A stretch of 64,000 nucleotides of DNA from Vesta saturnalis. Lineage: Eukaryota; Arthropoda; Insecta; Coleoptera; Lampyridae. The stretch is taken from NCBI GenBank assembly GCA_036346205.1, contig JARFJB010001976.1, positions 11,337,001-11,401,000 of the forward strand, written 5' to 3'. Both the position numbers and the translations under genes were made by a program. Positions 25,101 to 39,100 of the stretch are shown piece by piece. The notes under the pieces are model-generated. The model was not told the DNA's origin, searched no databases, and saw only the letters and a program-made list of their open reading frames with translations. The first letter of the stretch is position 1. Each line of letters starts with the position of its first letter.

Positions 25101-25162
25101 TTGGGAATAATGGGAATTGGTGAACTGATGCCTATTAGTTAACCAATTCCCACTATTCCCAA
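25101..25162. ncRNA. Pre-miRNA-sized hairpin (candidate)
   Basis: TTGGGAATAATGGGAATTGG pairs with CCAATTCCCACTATTCCCAA with one mismatch. The pairing continues with a further AACT/AGTT step around a loop of about 10 bases, giving a 62-base hairpin with a ~25-bp stem. Size and shape fit an animal pre-miRNA. It could also be a tiny palindromic transposon remnant; no known miRNA was recognised. Confidence 0.35.
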
Positions 25163-25497
25163 TGTAGCACTTTTAGGGTAAGTGGATCTTTTTTTATAAG
25201 TAGTTATGGGCACTACTAAACGGGTACTTGGTGACACTTAATGTGTGTGAATCTTGTTGATAGAAAAAAAAATGGTTTGAAGTTAGACATCTTCTAGAAG
25301 TCGTGGCGTTTACTACAACTACAGATCGGAACACATGGTTTACTTTTGTATTATATTTATTAATACGGCTAAAAAAAGACAAAGTGCAGATTTTAGACAC
25401 ACATTAGTATAAGTATTGTATTCTTGCTCATGGAAACGCTTAAGTAATTGCATATACGGTACATGTAATGGTGTAGTTTTACGGTTGTGAACGTCTT
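25163..25497. other. 3' flank of the odorant receptor gene
   Basis: Likely holds the 3' UTR of the receptor on the minus strand; no clear AATAAA was placed. Confidence 0.3.
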
Positions 25498-26708
25498 TCA
25501 CTTTGCATTAACTTGTCTTAGTACCATAAAATAAGAAAAAGACCCTTTGATAATCTAAAACAAATAATTTCTCTTACCATGTTATTACATTAGTTATGAT
25601 CTTACTCCTTTATAAGTTTCCAGCGATAAAGGTGCAAATTTTCCAGCAGTTAGACAAAGTGTTCTTTGTGAACGAATCATCATTAGCTTTAACGCTTTGG
25701 CATGTGATATTGGTACATCAGGTGTGTATGTTTGAGAAATACCAAGTGCCAATGACTCATTTGCTAACGTCATCTCATTTCCCCACCAGCAATAAAGAAA
25801 TACTTGAGTTGCAATTAAAAAACAGTAATTTAAGTACATAAAAAAGTACATGCTGCTGAAGGGTATCTAAAAAAAGGTATTTTAATTTAGATGCACAGTT
25901 GTGCAGAGATTTACCATTGAAGTTTTGTACATCAGTAAGCATAGCAGAACTAAATTGGCGAGGAACACACATAATGCCAAGTAACAACACAAATCCTCAA
26001 TTGTTTGGACTGTATTCAAAATTTCATAATGATGGTTATAAATAGTATCTTTTAGTGTAATATCTACGGACTGATCAGCCGTCAGTTTAAGCTTTTTCTT
26101 ATCCTTCTGTCCACGTTTAATATAAGTTCTGAAAAAATCATTAATAAGTCAAAACCCTGCTTTCCAAAACATGTGCACCTGAGAGCGTTTTCTAAAATTT
26201 TAAGTTGCGCGCTGGCCTGGGCTATTATTGATATCACTGTTACATCACTGCTATAAACACTAAGAGTGATCATAAATATACCAAACCCTTGGTAAACATA
26301 AGCAATTTCAAATGCTGGAGTATAAGTTGTATCAACAATGGAAATATAGGCAAATGATAAACGCCACATTTCCTGTGGCTTTGTTAGCCGTACCAGAACA
26401 CCGATGATCAAGCCGTAACCAACAACAGCAAACATAGAATAGGCGTATACCCACATCTGCAAAATGACATAAACCAACAGCATGGAAGTATTTTATACGC
26501 AGTACCAAAAATTGATTTCGTTTCAGTGTTTCGTGTATGCATTTTTTTTCAAATGTTCCACCTCTTTCTTCATTTGGTTTATAGACACCTTCATGTAATG
26601 ATACAATCAAATCTCCAATTTTTTTTCTGTTTCTATATAAAACAACCAGTTTTATCATACCTACAAGAAAGTAATCAAAATAACTAAAAATAGAACATGT
26701 ATAATATA

Positions 26709-26770
<62 letters not shown>

Positions 26771-29700
26771 TATGTATATCGTCGTACTGGCACTATATTG
26801 TAACATATACTTTCGTTCTGGCACCCATATATACGTTGTGGCACCTTTTTTTGGTGCCTAAGCTTGGAGTTGAAAGTATAGGTCTGAAGAAAGCGCTTTT
26901 ATTGGAAATATAGTCTAATATTTAAGCGGCACCATTTACGTTATAGTGCCATTCAATTTGAGCGCAAGGCAAACTGGTTGTCGGTTATTATCCCTTTACA
27001 ACCGTTCTATCTGACCTTGCACTTTTCTTGAATTCATTAGTTTTAGCAGAAAAAGTAATATTAATATTAAGTAATATTTTGTAATTCTATTTACTCTCAT
27101 TAAAAATTTAAGTAATGAAAAGTTTTAATCAAAGAAGATAACTGCGCTTTCAATTATTCAACTAGTTCTTCGCATTACACTAACGAAATACATTCACATA
27201 TTTCGTTAAAACTCAAATAAAAATTAAGAAAGAACTGTGCTAAAATTGTAAATTTTAAAATTCCATTAAAAATAAGCACAATTTCCTATTATATAAGGGA
27301 ATAAAAATATATATTTCTGAGATTATTTGACGCACTGGCTATAGGCCGGCTTATGTTGTGCATAGGGTGTGTTCTTGATAAAGTATGAACGTGAGTTTGC
27401 ACCAGAAATTTTTTTTGTGTGTACATAATTTTAATTAGGGTAAATGTTACACTACTGGAATTCTTAGTATACGTTGAGTATTATGTAAAAGCATATTTAA
27501 GTATAGTATAAATATTTAAGAGTTGGGAGTTTTAAATTTAAGTGAGAATTAATCTTATAGTAACACCTCTATTGATACGATAATGACTACTATTGTATTT
27601 GGCTCTCGTATTTTAAGGAATGCAGGATTTAAAATTACTGTAAACGGATAGCGTGTGAATTTATGATATGTTGATATTGTAGTAAACTATAGAGGAAGAA
27701 TACGGATGTATCTTTCCTTGAATCACAATGGAAACTTTATAAGGAGAAATTGTATTACCTAAATTTTGCGGAAGTAAATGTCGCACGTAACAAGTTGAGT
27801 CTGAATCTGAACATCATATGAAGTGAGTATGGATAAATATGATAACGTTTTGCAAGATAAATGCCGGAATCCACAAAAGGGAACGAGTGATAGTTAGAGA
27901 GGACCGTCACGCGCGAGTATTTAGTAAAACCACAACGATTTATGCTAGTTTTCATTTTGTAAACATTCAGTGCCGCAGTATAAATAAGTTTACTGCAAAA
28001 ACCCATCTAGGGGATGAAATACTTAAAACATTTACAACCACATTAGATAGGATATTACACGGTATGAAGGACTATGGAAGAAATATTTTAGATATTTAAA
28101 TTTGATTCTATTTGGAGATGTTATTGTTTGAATTGGAAATTTCACTTGGATATTAAGGGTAATCAATCTCCATTAATACCAGTTTGGATTAGAAAATTAT
28201 ATAACTTATCATTTTGTTTGAATTATGGTAAGCTTCCATACAATTTTTGGAAAACTTTATTAAAGTGGTGGTTCAAGCCAACGTTTTAAAGAGAACCAAT
28301 ATTATATTCGTAGATTTTTTGTTTTTGTTGTGTATATAGTTGCATAAATCATTGCACAGTTTAAGAATAATAAAAACTTGATATTATGGTTATATGATCG
28401 AACTGAACGTGGTTTATGTTGAGTCAGATCTATTACAAAATTGAATTTGTTTGATTAGGGTCAATGAGTATACTATGTTAGTCTTTATTTGCAGTGACTG
28501 TTTATTACAATTTTGGTCACGATCTATTTATTAAGTAAAGGTCACAGATTTGAATCACAGCGATTTGTACTTGCAAACGTTTAAATACATTTTAATGATA
28601 AAAATCGGAGGCAATATTTGAGAATGTATATGATCCATAAAAGACGCACTGGTAGTTAATGTTTTTGTGGTTAAAAATTAATAGACTGAATTATTTTTCC
28701 AAATTGGGTGATACTTATTTTTTTTCAGAATTTTTATGACAATTATAAATATTAGATTAAGCGCATGCGAGGGTAAATTTAAAATTATCCAGATAACGTC
28801 CTCCTACTTTAATGTTATGAATATCCCTTGAGCATAAAAGAATGGTTTCAGTTCTTTCTTTGTATTATCGTTATTACAACGGCTATTGTGCTGGTGAATT
28901 ACATTCTTTGATGCCATCTCCAGCTATTTTTGCGAGAAACACTCGGTTCGCTCATTCACATCATCAGTATGCAGTACAAATCTCCACTTGTCGTACCAAA
29001 CGGGCGCAATCCACATTTTTCTACACGGCTTCTAACTCTGGAATGATCTCCCTAGTTCCTGTTTTCCTCTCACTTATAATATGAAAAAATTTAAGGTAGC
29101 TGTTCATAGGCATCTATTGGCAATTCATTATCCCTCTATCCATCCTCCTAAGTGTCCCTGAGTGCTTTAGCACGATAGGCCTTATTTAGCCTGTTCAGGT
29201 CCACAATCATAAAAAAAAAAATACAGCGTTTGATCAATAAGTTTACGATAACGCATACGTTTCAAAATTGTCTTAAGCTTTAGATAATTTTATTTTGAAT
29301 GCTATTTGAGCTTAAAGATTCTATTCTGAAATGTAAGGGTTTTAGGAATTAAATGTTTGAACTTGAATTGTGCATGATTTTATCGAATAAGCTACAATTA
29401 TCTTCCACATTCAGGTAGGATGAACTGAACAACTCGCCTAGGACTGCTTATTTCAAAGAAATTTCACACTATGGGGCGCCTAGAGAGTATCTTTGCCGGA
29501 TTAAATGTTGTTATTTGTTGTTTTATGGTAAGTGTAAGGTAAACTAACCTAAATTTCAATCTTTTGACGTCTTATATCGAACCCGCCTATTTCCACTGCA
29601 GTTAGCTTGGCAAACCGCTTACTTTGGTAAGCCTTAAGCCGTAATATAAACAAAGAATCATTTATTGCCTTAATATGATTCATGTGTAGTAATACTTATT

Positions 29701-32700
29701 TGTTTTTAACGACCAGTACTTTCTACAAATTTCTGGTACCCCCATGGGCTCTCCTCTTAGTCCTATTATTGCGACTACAGTAATGGATGAACTATTAAGC
29801 TGTAGTATACCTTTGTTATCTTCTGAACTTCATTTTCTAAAGAAATATGCGGACGACATAATCTGTGCTGTACCAGACAATAAAATTGACGAAATCAAAA
29901 ATACCTTCAACTAATTTAGTAATCATATTCAATTTACAGTAGAAACTGAAACCAATGGAGTTGTTCCCTTGTTGGATACCAGACTAATCAGAACTGCCAA
30001 CAATACAATTTACATTCATTGGTATCAAAAATCAACTTCATCAGGTCTTTATGTCAACTACTTTTCTTACCACCCATTACATCAAAAAATTAATATCATT
30101 ACAGGAATTAAAAATAGAATTATAAAAATATCACATGCAGCTTTCATCCAGAAAAATTTAAATAAACAATTGCCCAGTAACCTTCATAAATAAATTAATC
30201 TTTAACAAAGGAACTCCTAGAGCAGTTGTGAATAGTCAAGTGATCCCAGAAGAAAGCAACACCAGATTTTGTAAATTACCATTCGTAAAAAATCTAACAC
30301 CTAAAATTACAAATGGTTCAAGGACTTCAACATAAAAATTAGTAAATATGTGTAAAAACAGTCAACAAATTGTTTTCCAAAGTCAAGAATGCTACTCCTG
30401 TTCTGCTTAATTCTAATGTTATTTACCAAATCCCATGCATTTATTGCACGGAAGTGTACATAGGACACACGTTACAATGGCTACGTAATAGAGTTACACA
30501 ACACAGAAGTGATTATAAAATTGACAAGAAAAGCAATAGTTATGCTCCTGCAACCCACAGTAAAACACATTAACCTGGTTTCAAGAATGTTAAAATTCTA
30601 AACTTTGAAAATTAGTTTAACATTTCGTATAATTCAAATTTGCCGCGTTTAATATATCTCAGTGACAACCTGAGTAAAATAGATGTAACCAACTTTGACA
30701 GAAAAATTGTACTAATCCAAACACATGTTGGTTGTCATATAAAATTTTTAAATTCTTTTTAAAAATGTAACATCAGGACTTAGTAATTATCAACAATTAG
30801 TGACAGTAGAATGTTAATCAAAATTTGTCCTGTAAAAAGACCGTTTGTTGCAAAACGACGTTTCGGCAAAGTCTCATTTGCCATCCTCAGGTTGGTAACT
30901 GTCAGCTCGTGCTATGGGTTACTCGAATTGAACTAACTTCCTGTTCTGTGCGCTGCTGCTTATGTACCCTATTGCTTTCACTCAATGCTTTCACTGCTTT
31001 GACTGCTTTCACTACATTCACTACTTTCACTACTTTCACTGCTTCCACTGCTTTCACTGCTTTCACTGCTTTCACTGCTTTCACTGCTTTCACTGCTTTC
31101 ACTGCTTTCACTGCTTTCACTGCTTTCACTGCTTTCGCTGCTTCTACTACCTTCACTGGTTTCATTGTTTGCATCCCTGTTTTCACTTCTTCTTTTGTTT
31201 ATTCTGTTTTAGGTGTTGTGGATTTTAGTTGTCTAGGGATTAATGATGTTTCCCATGTTGATGGTAGTCTCAGAGCATCGTCTCTTGTGTTGAGATTATG
31301 TGGGTGTTCCTCAATCTCTATGGCTTCTCCTCAAATTTAATTTTGTGTCCTGTTGTGGTTACGTGTTGGGCCAAGGATGACGTCGCTTGAAGTTTATTAA
31401 TCGCGTTTTTGCGTTCTTCTATCCTTGCGCTGATTTTTCTCTTGGTCTGTCCAATATACGATAGCCCGCAGCCTCCACACGTAATCTCGTACACTTCTTC
31501 AATTTATCGCTTATTCAAACAAACGTAAAGTTATAGGTTTAGAATTATAACGTGTTATTATAATAAGAAGGACTAAACAATAAGTACTTGTTTGAATTTG
31601 TACTGGAGAGGTTAAAACCCAGTACAGCACAGATAACGTAAACTGTAAAGAGCGACACCGCTTTACGTACGTTAACTTAATTAAATACCCCTCACCTGTC
31701 ATCACGAAAACTGTAGAAAGATTTTCTGCGTCAGGGTCCCCATTGTTTGAATATCTATGTGTAAATCAATAGAAACGCTCACACCATTAGCAAAAGTTAT
31801 TACCGCCAACACCGTTATAAAACAATCCCACAAATACTAGCTTACACTCAGGCTCTCTCCCTGGCCACCAAGAATTGTCAATAAGCATTTGCAGAGGTCT
31901 GATTTGCGTGTTGATCTCTATGTAGTCTGCTGGAAAAAATGGTTGTTTGCCTAGGTTCTCTCGCTTCCCTTTGAGTGTCACTAATTAGTCACACGAGCCG
32001 TCTGTCTCGTCAACTAGTGCTTAAAACACCGCATGGATTTACGGTTCTATAGTTTGTGTAAATAGCGATACCAGAAGTGATTACTGTATTTACTTACATA
32101 GATACGCCTGTTTCAATATTTTTTGTAACACATATCGATAGAAACATTTCTTTGCAGTGCAGATTTTTGAATTACACAAATCCTCTGCTTGTTCGTATTC
32201 AACTGGAGTCATAACTATCTCCTAAAACTCTTTGAAAGGAACAAAATAACTTAGATATAATACATGAAAATGTAAACTTTCACCATTACAACTTATTTTT
32301 TTTTTTTTTATAATGGTGTATTAGTCAAGTAATTTTAATAGAGAATATTACTAGTTACGAAGATAACTGAAAGTGTTATCGAAAGGTTTAGATTGTATAA
32401 CTTTAATATACAAATAAGATAAGTATTTGTATATAACTATACATATTTCCACGTAATTAAAAACCTGCTGCTCGAGCTTTTTTATAACACAGGACCGTAT
32501 TCGAAAAGTTTAAATAAACTGTCACATCCAGTACTTAGTCACCCTGTGTGTAAATTTTAAGCTAACGGTAGATAGTTTGGTGCTTTTCGTTTTTTTTTTT
32601 CGAATTACGAAGTTAAAATTTTTAAATATTTTGTTTCGTATTGAAGTATTTAAAATCAAATATAAAAGTATTAATTTTGGAAGCTTTCATTTGTCACATA

Positions 32701-35700
32701 TTTACGAATTTGAAGATAGATGGTTTTGATTGTAAATTAACATTTAGTATTCTAATTTTGGGAGGATCAAATAGGTATTTTTCTTTCGGTTTCATTGCCT
32801 TAATAAATTGGAGTTTGTCTAATTATAAGTTCCTAGTTATTTTGAGTAGTATTAAATATAAGTTGTTGAATTAATAACGAAGCGCATTCTTTGTTCCACT
32901 TGTTATCGTACCTAGTTTTAAAAGAGGTAATTTTTATGACGATTAAAGTAAAATGTAATTTGAGAATTTTAGTAGAAGCGAGTACGAAATTGTTATTTGG
33001 ATAATAAATAATAGATAATAGAGACACATTGGATGAAGTGGTTGTGCAAATTTTTTTTTAAGTTTATTTTAAGTAATTGTGTTCTTTATAAAATTTGTAA
33101 AATTCGGTTGTTTAACTATGTTCCGTTCTAATTAAGCAGTGGGCTTATCAGTTCTTGGAAATATCATGTTTTCGCCATGTGAAACTTAGTAGCTTGCATT
33201 TTTTGGTTTGAATAACCGTGGATAATTTCTTTTTGGTTATTGCCCACTGACTAAGTAACATAGTGGGAGATATTAGGGAATATGGCGATTTCTGAAAAAG
33301 GTTGAAGTTAGTCTAGACCAGGATGTTGGGATATATTCACGTTTATTTGTTTGCGGTCATCGCAATATCCGCAACAGGGGGGTTAAGTAGGGGTTAGAAG
33401 GAGTTACGCATGCTAGGGGTGCATCGAACTACCGTTAGAGGATGCTCTCTCTCGCTGATTCGGACAATATATTGGTTCACCACATCCTTAAGGGTTTTGT
33501 GTTGTGTATAGTTTGTCATGATGACATATATGGACATGTAAGTGGTTTTCGTGTTGTTCAGAGTGCTTAGCCATGTTCTATGGCCCTGCTGTTTCGCAAG
33601 TTTGTTTTGCGGATTAAAGTAACAAGTTCCTGAATTAAATGATAACCTTTACGTATGTTGCGCACTTCAAACAAATAATACAAAGTCGGTGTAGATATAA
33701 AATCTTTTCGTTTTTTTTTTTGTTATTTTACAATTAATAAGTAATATTCCGAACTTGTAAATAGTAGAGTAACGTAAACAGAGTGGATAGGAATTTAAGT
33801 CATAAGTGTTAATAAAGTTAAGGAACGCTTTGTAAAAAACTCAGTACCCACAAGTATGGTTAAATATTAGTACACTAACGATTTCTCAGATGAGAAATTA
33901 GTCATTTGTGCAATTTTATATGGAAAGCGTACCGTAGAAGTCAACTATCGAATTATTCAGTACCCGATGGACCCGTGCCCGACCGATTATCGTAATTCAG
34001 AGGAAGAAGAATGTATTATTTTTTGTTGGTGCTTGTAAGGTAAACGTGTATTTTTTTATTTTCTTTTGGTGACAATAATAAAGTGTGTGGTTTTTTTATT
34101 TTTGTGTGTTTGTGCAAATTATCTTATAAAGGGCCTTCAGGCAATTTTAGAAACAGGTATATTGATCCTCACAATTTTATTGATGATACCCTGATTTTTT
34201 TTATTTGTGTAAATTGTGTGTATCGAAAGTTTATATTACCGGTGTTTTGTATTATTTCCGTTGTATTTAATGAAAGGTATTTATTTATAACATATGGTAA
34301 CTGACTTTACCGGCCTTGCAAGCGCTAATTGAATTTGATTAAATTTTTTTTGTTTTGGAATCGCGAAATTTATTGTGTTCTTTTTTTTTATGTAATTGTA
34401 CTAAACTTCAGTATGTAAATACGCTAATATGTGACCGTAGTTAATGTATATAACTGTTTTATTAAGAGAATGGAAACTATTGTAACTTCATCCTTAGTGC
34501 CTACGCTTTGCCGACATAAAGTAATAAATCGAAAGGTTAAACATTTTTGGAAGTTTGTTATAATGGTTTAATTTTATAAGAAGTATCGAGTTAAATAGTT
34601 ATGCAGTGACGACCTCCATGTATCGTTCATTTAGATTGTGACCAATGATACTGAAGTAGTAATGTTGAAAGGTTTACTTTGTTTAAGGAAATTTTAACGT
34701 AACTCTTGAAGGGTTAATGCAATACTTTTGTGAATTTAAGCAAATCCTATACCCGGTTGTAAATGAATTAAAGTGATTTGTTTTTTAAGAATAGTTATAT
34801 ACTGAAGTGCAGATTTATTAAGAGATTTTAAATCATTACGTAATGTAAATTTATGAAATACTGACCGAACAGCTGATGGTATTTTTGTGCATACGAGGGT
34901 ATTGCGAAAAGTTGGCAAATATTTTTGAAGAATTTTTATAGGTATCAACCTACCGATTCTAGACATCAATCATGGGCTTGCTTTGCCAAAAAGTAACCAA
35001 TTTGTTATTTGTTTGAAGATTAGCTGTATTTTTCGACGAATTTAGGTATTACATCCCGTTATCGGCGTTTGATAAATTTTAGGATTTCATAAATTTTTGA
35101 TCCCGTTTCTTTAGTTTTGTGGTGACGTATTTTTTTGTTTTTTTTTTAAATTATATAATTAATTGCCTTTTTAATCAGTTAATTTTGGGTATTTGAGCCA
35201 TGATTTTAGCGCTGAATTTATCGATATGTTTAATTAGATTTGAGTTTTATTTTCGCAATTTTGCGGCTTTTGTGTAAAGCTTGGGATATCATTGAGATTT
35301 AGGCGAACTTAGCGTAGAGATTTTTGGAATAGAATTTTGAGTAATAAAGTAGAGTAGTTTATTTTTCAGTGAAGTTTTAGTTTTCTGTTAGACCAATATA
35401 ACATCTGTTCATGACGTTTTCCGGCTATAAATGTTTTTAACAGGTAGCGCTTCTTTTGACTATATGTCCCGATTTTGACGTTTTTGGGGTTGCTACAAGT
35501 GCCCTTTTGCATCTTTCAGTAAGAACCCCGCTCACGTCACAATAATAACTGTATTTTCGAGCTACCGGCTTTGAAAGAATGAGAAATGTAGTGCCGCCAG
35601 CGAGATTGTTTTATCTACCATCTTAGTAGCTGTCTAACCTCCAGGTCTTGTTACAATATTCCCAGTTACCTTTGTTATAACAATATTAATAGATAGCTTC

Positions 35701-36015
35701 ATTTATGAGTTTTCAATTGCAGATTTACATTAATTTTTGTATGTAATTTGCGAAGTAATACTTTGTTTATTGAAGAGCAAAAGTTTATTTCATGTTGTTT
35801 TAATATAATTACATTTCCGGTTAGGTTAAACCTTATTTATTTAATATTGTAAGATATGAAGGATCATATACATATTAAAACCATTCACTGTTTATTGGTC
35901 AGTGTGACAACTAAGGTAGCTAACAACTTACACCCAATCTATGCAATAGCCCTAGCACAAGCGAAATGTAAACGTAGCCCAATAGAACGGTTAGAGCGTA
36001 GAAGAAAAAATGTTT

Positions 36016-36109
<94 letters not shown>

Positions 36110-39100
36110 CATATGTGTGGAAAGAAGCCTGTTTGAATCCAATACGTCGTTTAAACATAAAAATGTGCATATATATACATGGCAAAGAAGTGAATCTAAA
36201 AGTATGATAGACTTGATAGTGTAAGATGAACGGCTTAAAAACCTGGTGAAAGACACAAAGTTAATGCGCGAATCGGAGCGTGGATCGGACCACTCTTTGG
36301 TTGTATCTAGTGTGTGTTTAGGGCAAAAGTGAGCCTGGAGAAAGAAAGCAAACATAGTGCGAACGTCCAAAATTAGGGAAGACAAACTAGGGGACAATGG
36401 TGTGAGAATGAAGTACGAAAATGATGTGAGTAAAGAGTTGAATGTGAATGAAACAATATGGAACGAACAAATGCAAGACAGTGACGTTGAAAGTCAATGG
36501 ATAAGCTTTAGAAATTGTGTTGTCAATTTTACCGTGCGGATATGTAGAAAAGCGACTTTAAGTGGACAGGAAAAATGTGCTTGGTGGAATGAGGTGTTGA
36601 AAAAGGCAGTATGTAAGAAAACAGATGCGTACATGGCAATGATTGCTGCAAAAAGTGAGACTGAGAAAAAGCAATTGTGTGAGGTGTACAGATTAAGAAA
36701 CAAAGAAGCGAAGGAAGCAGTGGGACTAAGTAAAGAGGACGTGCTGGCTGTGGAAGGAGGGAAAATGCAGAATGATTTTAAGAGAAACAAAAAATTCTTC
36801 TGGAAAGGGGTCAAAACGTGACTCTAAACAGAACGCTGCAGGAGTGATGAATATGAGCAACGAAATAGTATGGGACCATTGTGAAATGAGGAATTTCTGG
36901 CAAGAATATTTCTGAAAGCTGTACAGTAGCGAGGAAAGTATGACTGAAGGGTTAAATAAGGAGAATATAGAAGGAATGATGAATGAAACTGAGAAGGATA
37001 TAGGGATAAATGAGGTAGAGAAAACGGTGGGAAGGTTGAAGGACGGTAAGGAGCAGGCGTAGATGAAATCACTGGTGAAATGCTAAAGTATGGGGATGCA
37101 AAGCTTATATGAAGGTTGTGTGAATTATTTAATGTATGACTTATGTATGGAAAAGTGCCGAGGGATTGAAAGAGCGCGATCATTGTACCACTGTATAAGG
37201 GTAAGCGGAACAGAGGAATAAGTTTGCTCAACGTGCCTGGTAAAGTATTTAGAAGAATACTGATTGATAGAGTACGAGAAACTACACAGATTAAGATTTG
37301 GGATGTGCAGGGTGGCTTCATGACAAGGAGAGGATGTGGCGATCAGATGGTTGCTCTCCGGCATGTGATCGAAAAGTGTTTATAGGTAAAATGAAGCTGT
37401 ACTGTGCGATTGTAGATCTGTAGAAATCATACGACAGAGTAAATAGGGAGAATCTGTGGGAAATATTAAATGAATGTGGCGTAAATAAAGGTCTAATAAA
37501 TGGAATAAGAGCAGTATACAACGGTAGTCGGGCATGTGTTAGGGTAAGAGGAGTTGTGAGTAAATACCTTAATATTGAACAAGGAGTGCGACAAGGTTAT
37601 CTGATGTTCAATGTATACATGGATAAATGTGTTAGACAAGCATATACTGATACAAATGGTGTAATGGTTGGTGACGTAAATGTATGACTTCTGTTGTATG
37701 CAGATGACACAGTCTTATTAAGTGACAGTACGGATGAGCTACAAACCGCTCTGAGGAGGTTTGATACAGTCTCTGAGAGCATGGACCTAAACGTAAACGT
37801 GAACAAAACTAAGATTTTGGTGTTCAATCGGGAAGGTGGAAAGGAGAGTAGAGTATTTATTCTGCAAGATAAAATTGTGGAGCAAGTAGACGAGCTGGTA
37901 CAATGGAAGGCGAGATTGAGCGAAGGGTCAATGCTGGAAGGAAAGTGATTGGAAGTATGTGGACGATAATGAGAAACGAAAACGTGAGTCTAGCTGCGAA
38001 ACGAGCAATATATAATGGCGTGTTTGTCCCGTGAGTACTATTTGGAAGTGCGACAGGGGTATGTCAAAAAAGCACGAAAGAAAGATGCCGTGGGTATATG
38101 ATTCCTGAGAAACGTATGTGGTAAAACGAGAAGGGGCAAGATAAGGAATGAATGAATAATCACGGAGTGTGGCAAGGAAAAGACGATGATGGATAGATAT
38201 AAAAGAAGTACATTACGTTGGTTTGGTCACATTGAGAGAATAAACAACGCAAGATTAACGAAGCAAATATATGTGGGTAACAAACATTTTTATGCATGTT
38301 CAAAATCTACTTTCATATTGGCAACTTAAGTGCATTTCGTGTAGCGTTAGTTGCATACCTTATTGTGCAAAGCTGATACGAAGAATGTGTGGATTATTAA
38401 ATGTATGCCTTATGTATAGAAAAGTGCCGAGGGATTGGGATAGTGCGATTATTGTACCACTGTATAAGGGTAAGGGGAACAAGAGTGATTGCAAGGACTA
38501 CAGAGGAACAAGTTTGTTCAGCGTGCCTTGTAAAGTATTTGGAAGAATACTGATTGATAGAGGACGAGAAACTACACAAACTGAGATTTGGGTGGTGCAG
38601 GATGGCTTCATGCCAAGGAGAGGATGTATCGATCGGATGGCGATCTAAAAGTGTTTAAGCGTAAAAGGGAAGCTGCGCATTTGGTTTGTAGATCTGGAGA
38701 AAGCATACGGCAGAGTGAACAGGGAGAAGCTGTGGGAAATCTTAAACGAGTATGGCGTAAATGAAGGTCTAATAAATAGAATAAGGGCAGTATACAACGG
38801 TAGTCGGGCATGTGTTAGGGTGAGAGGAGGTGTGAGTGAATACTTTAATATTGAGCAAGGAGTGCGACAAGGCTGTGTGATGTCACCGTGGTTGTTCAAT
38901 GTACACAAGGATAAATGTGCTAGACAGGCATGTACTGATACAAATGGTATAATAGTTGGTGACGTAAATGTACGACTTCTGGTGAATTCAGACGACACAG
39001 TCTTATTAAGCGACAGTGCGAATGAGCTACAAACCCCTCTGAGAAAGTTTGATACAGTCTGTGAGAGCATGGACCTAAAGGTAAACGTGAAAAGAACTAA

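Larger units (their letters stand above)
30840..31510 (-). mobile_element. Second Penelope-like element, 3' part with terminal region
   Basis: On the minus strand 31506 to about 31320 reads EVYEITCGGCGLSYIGQT, KISARIEERKNA and LAQHVTTTGHKIKFE, a GIY-YIG domain of a different lineage from the plus-strand fragment. After a one-base slip the C-terminal end continues DDALRLPSTWE to a stop near 31198. Downstream come a 9-bp minisatellite and the conserved PLE terminal motif containing a hammerhead-like sequence. The reverse transcriptase part is missing beyond 31510. It faces the other PLE fragment. Confidence 0.8.

Noticed and set aside
30825..31340. A 171-codon plus frame and 94-codon minus frame with FTA and KAV repeats
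   Set aside because: Artefacts of the 9-bp minisatellite and shadow of the minus-strand PLE.
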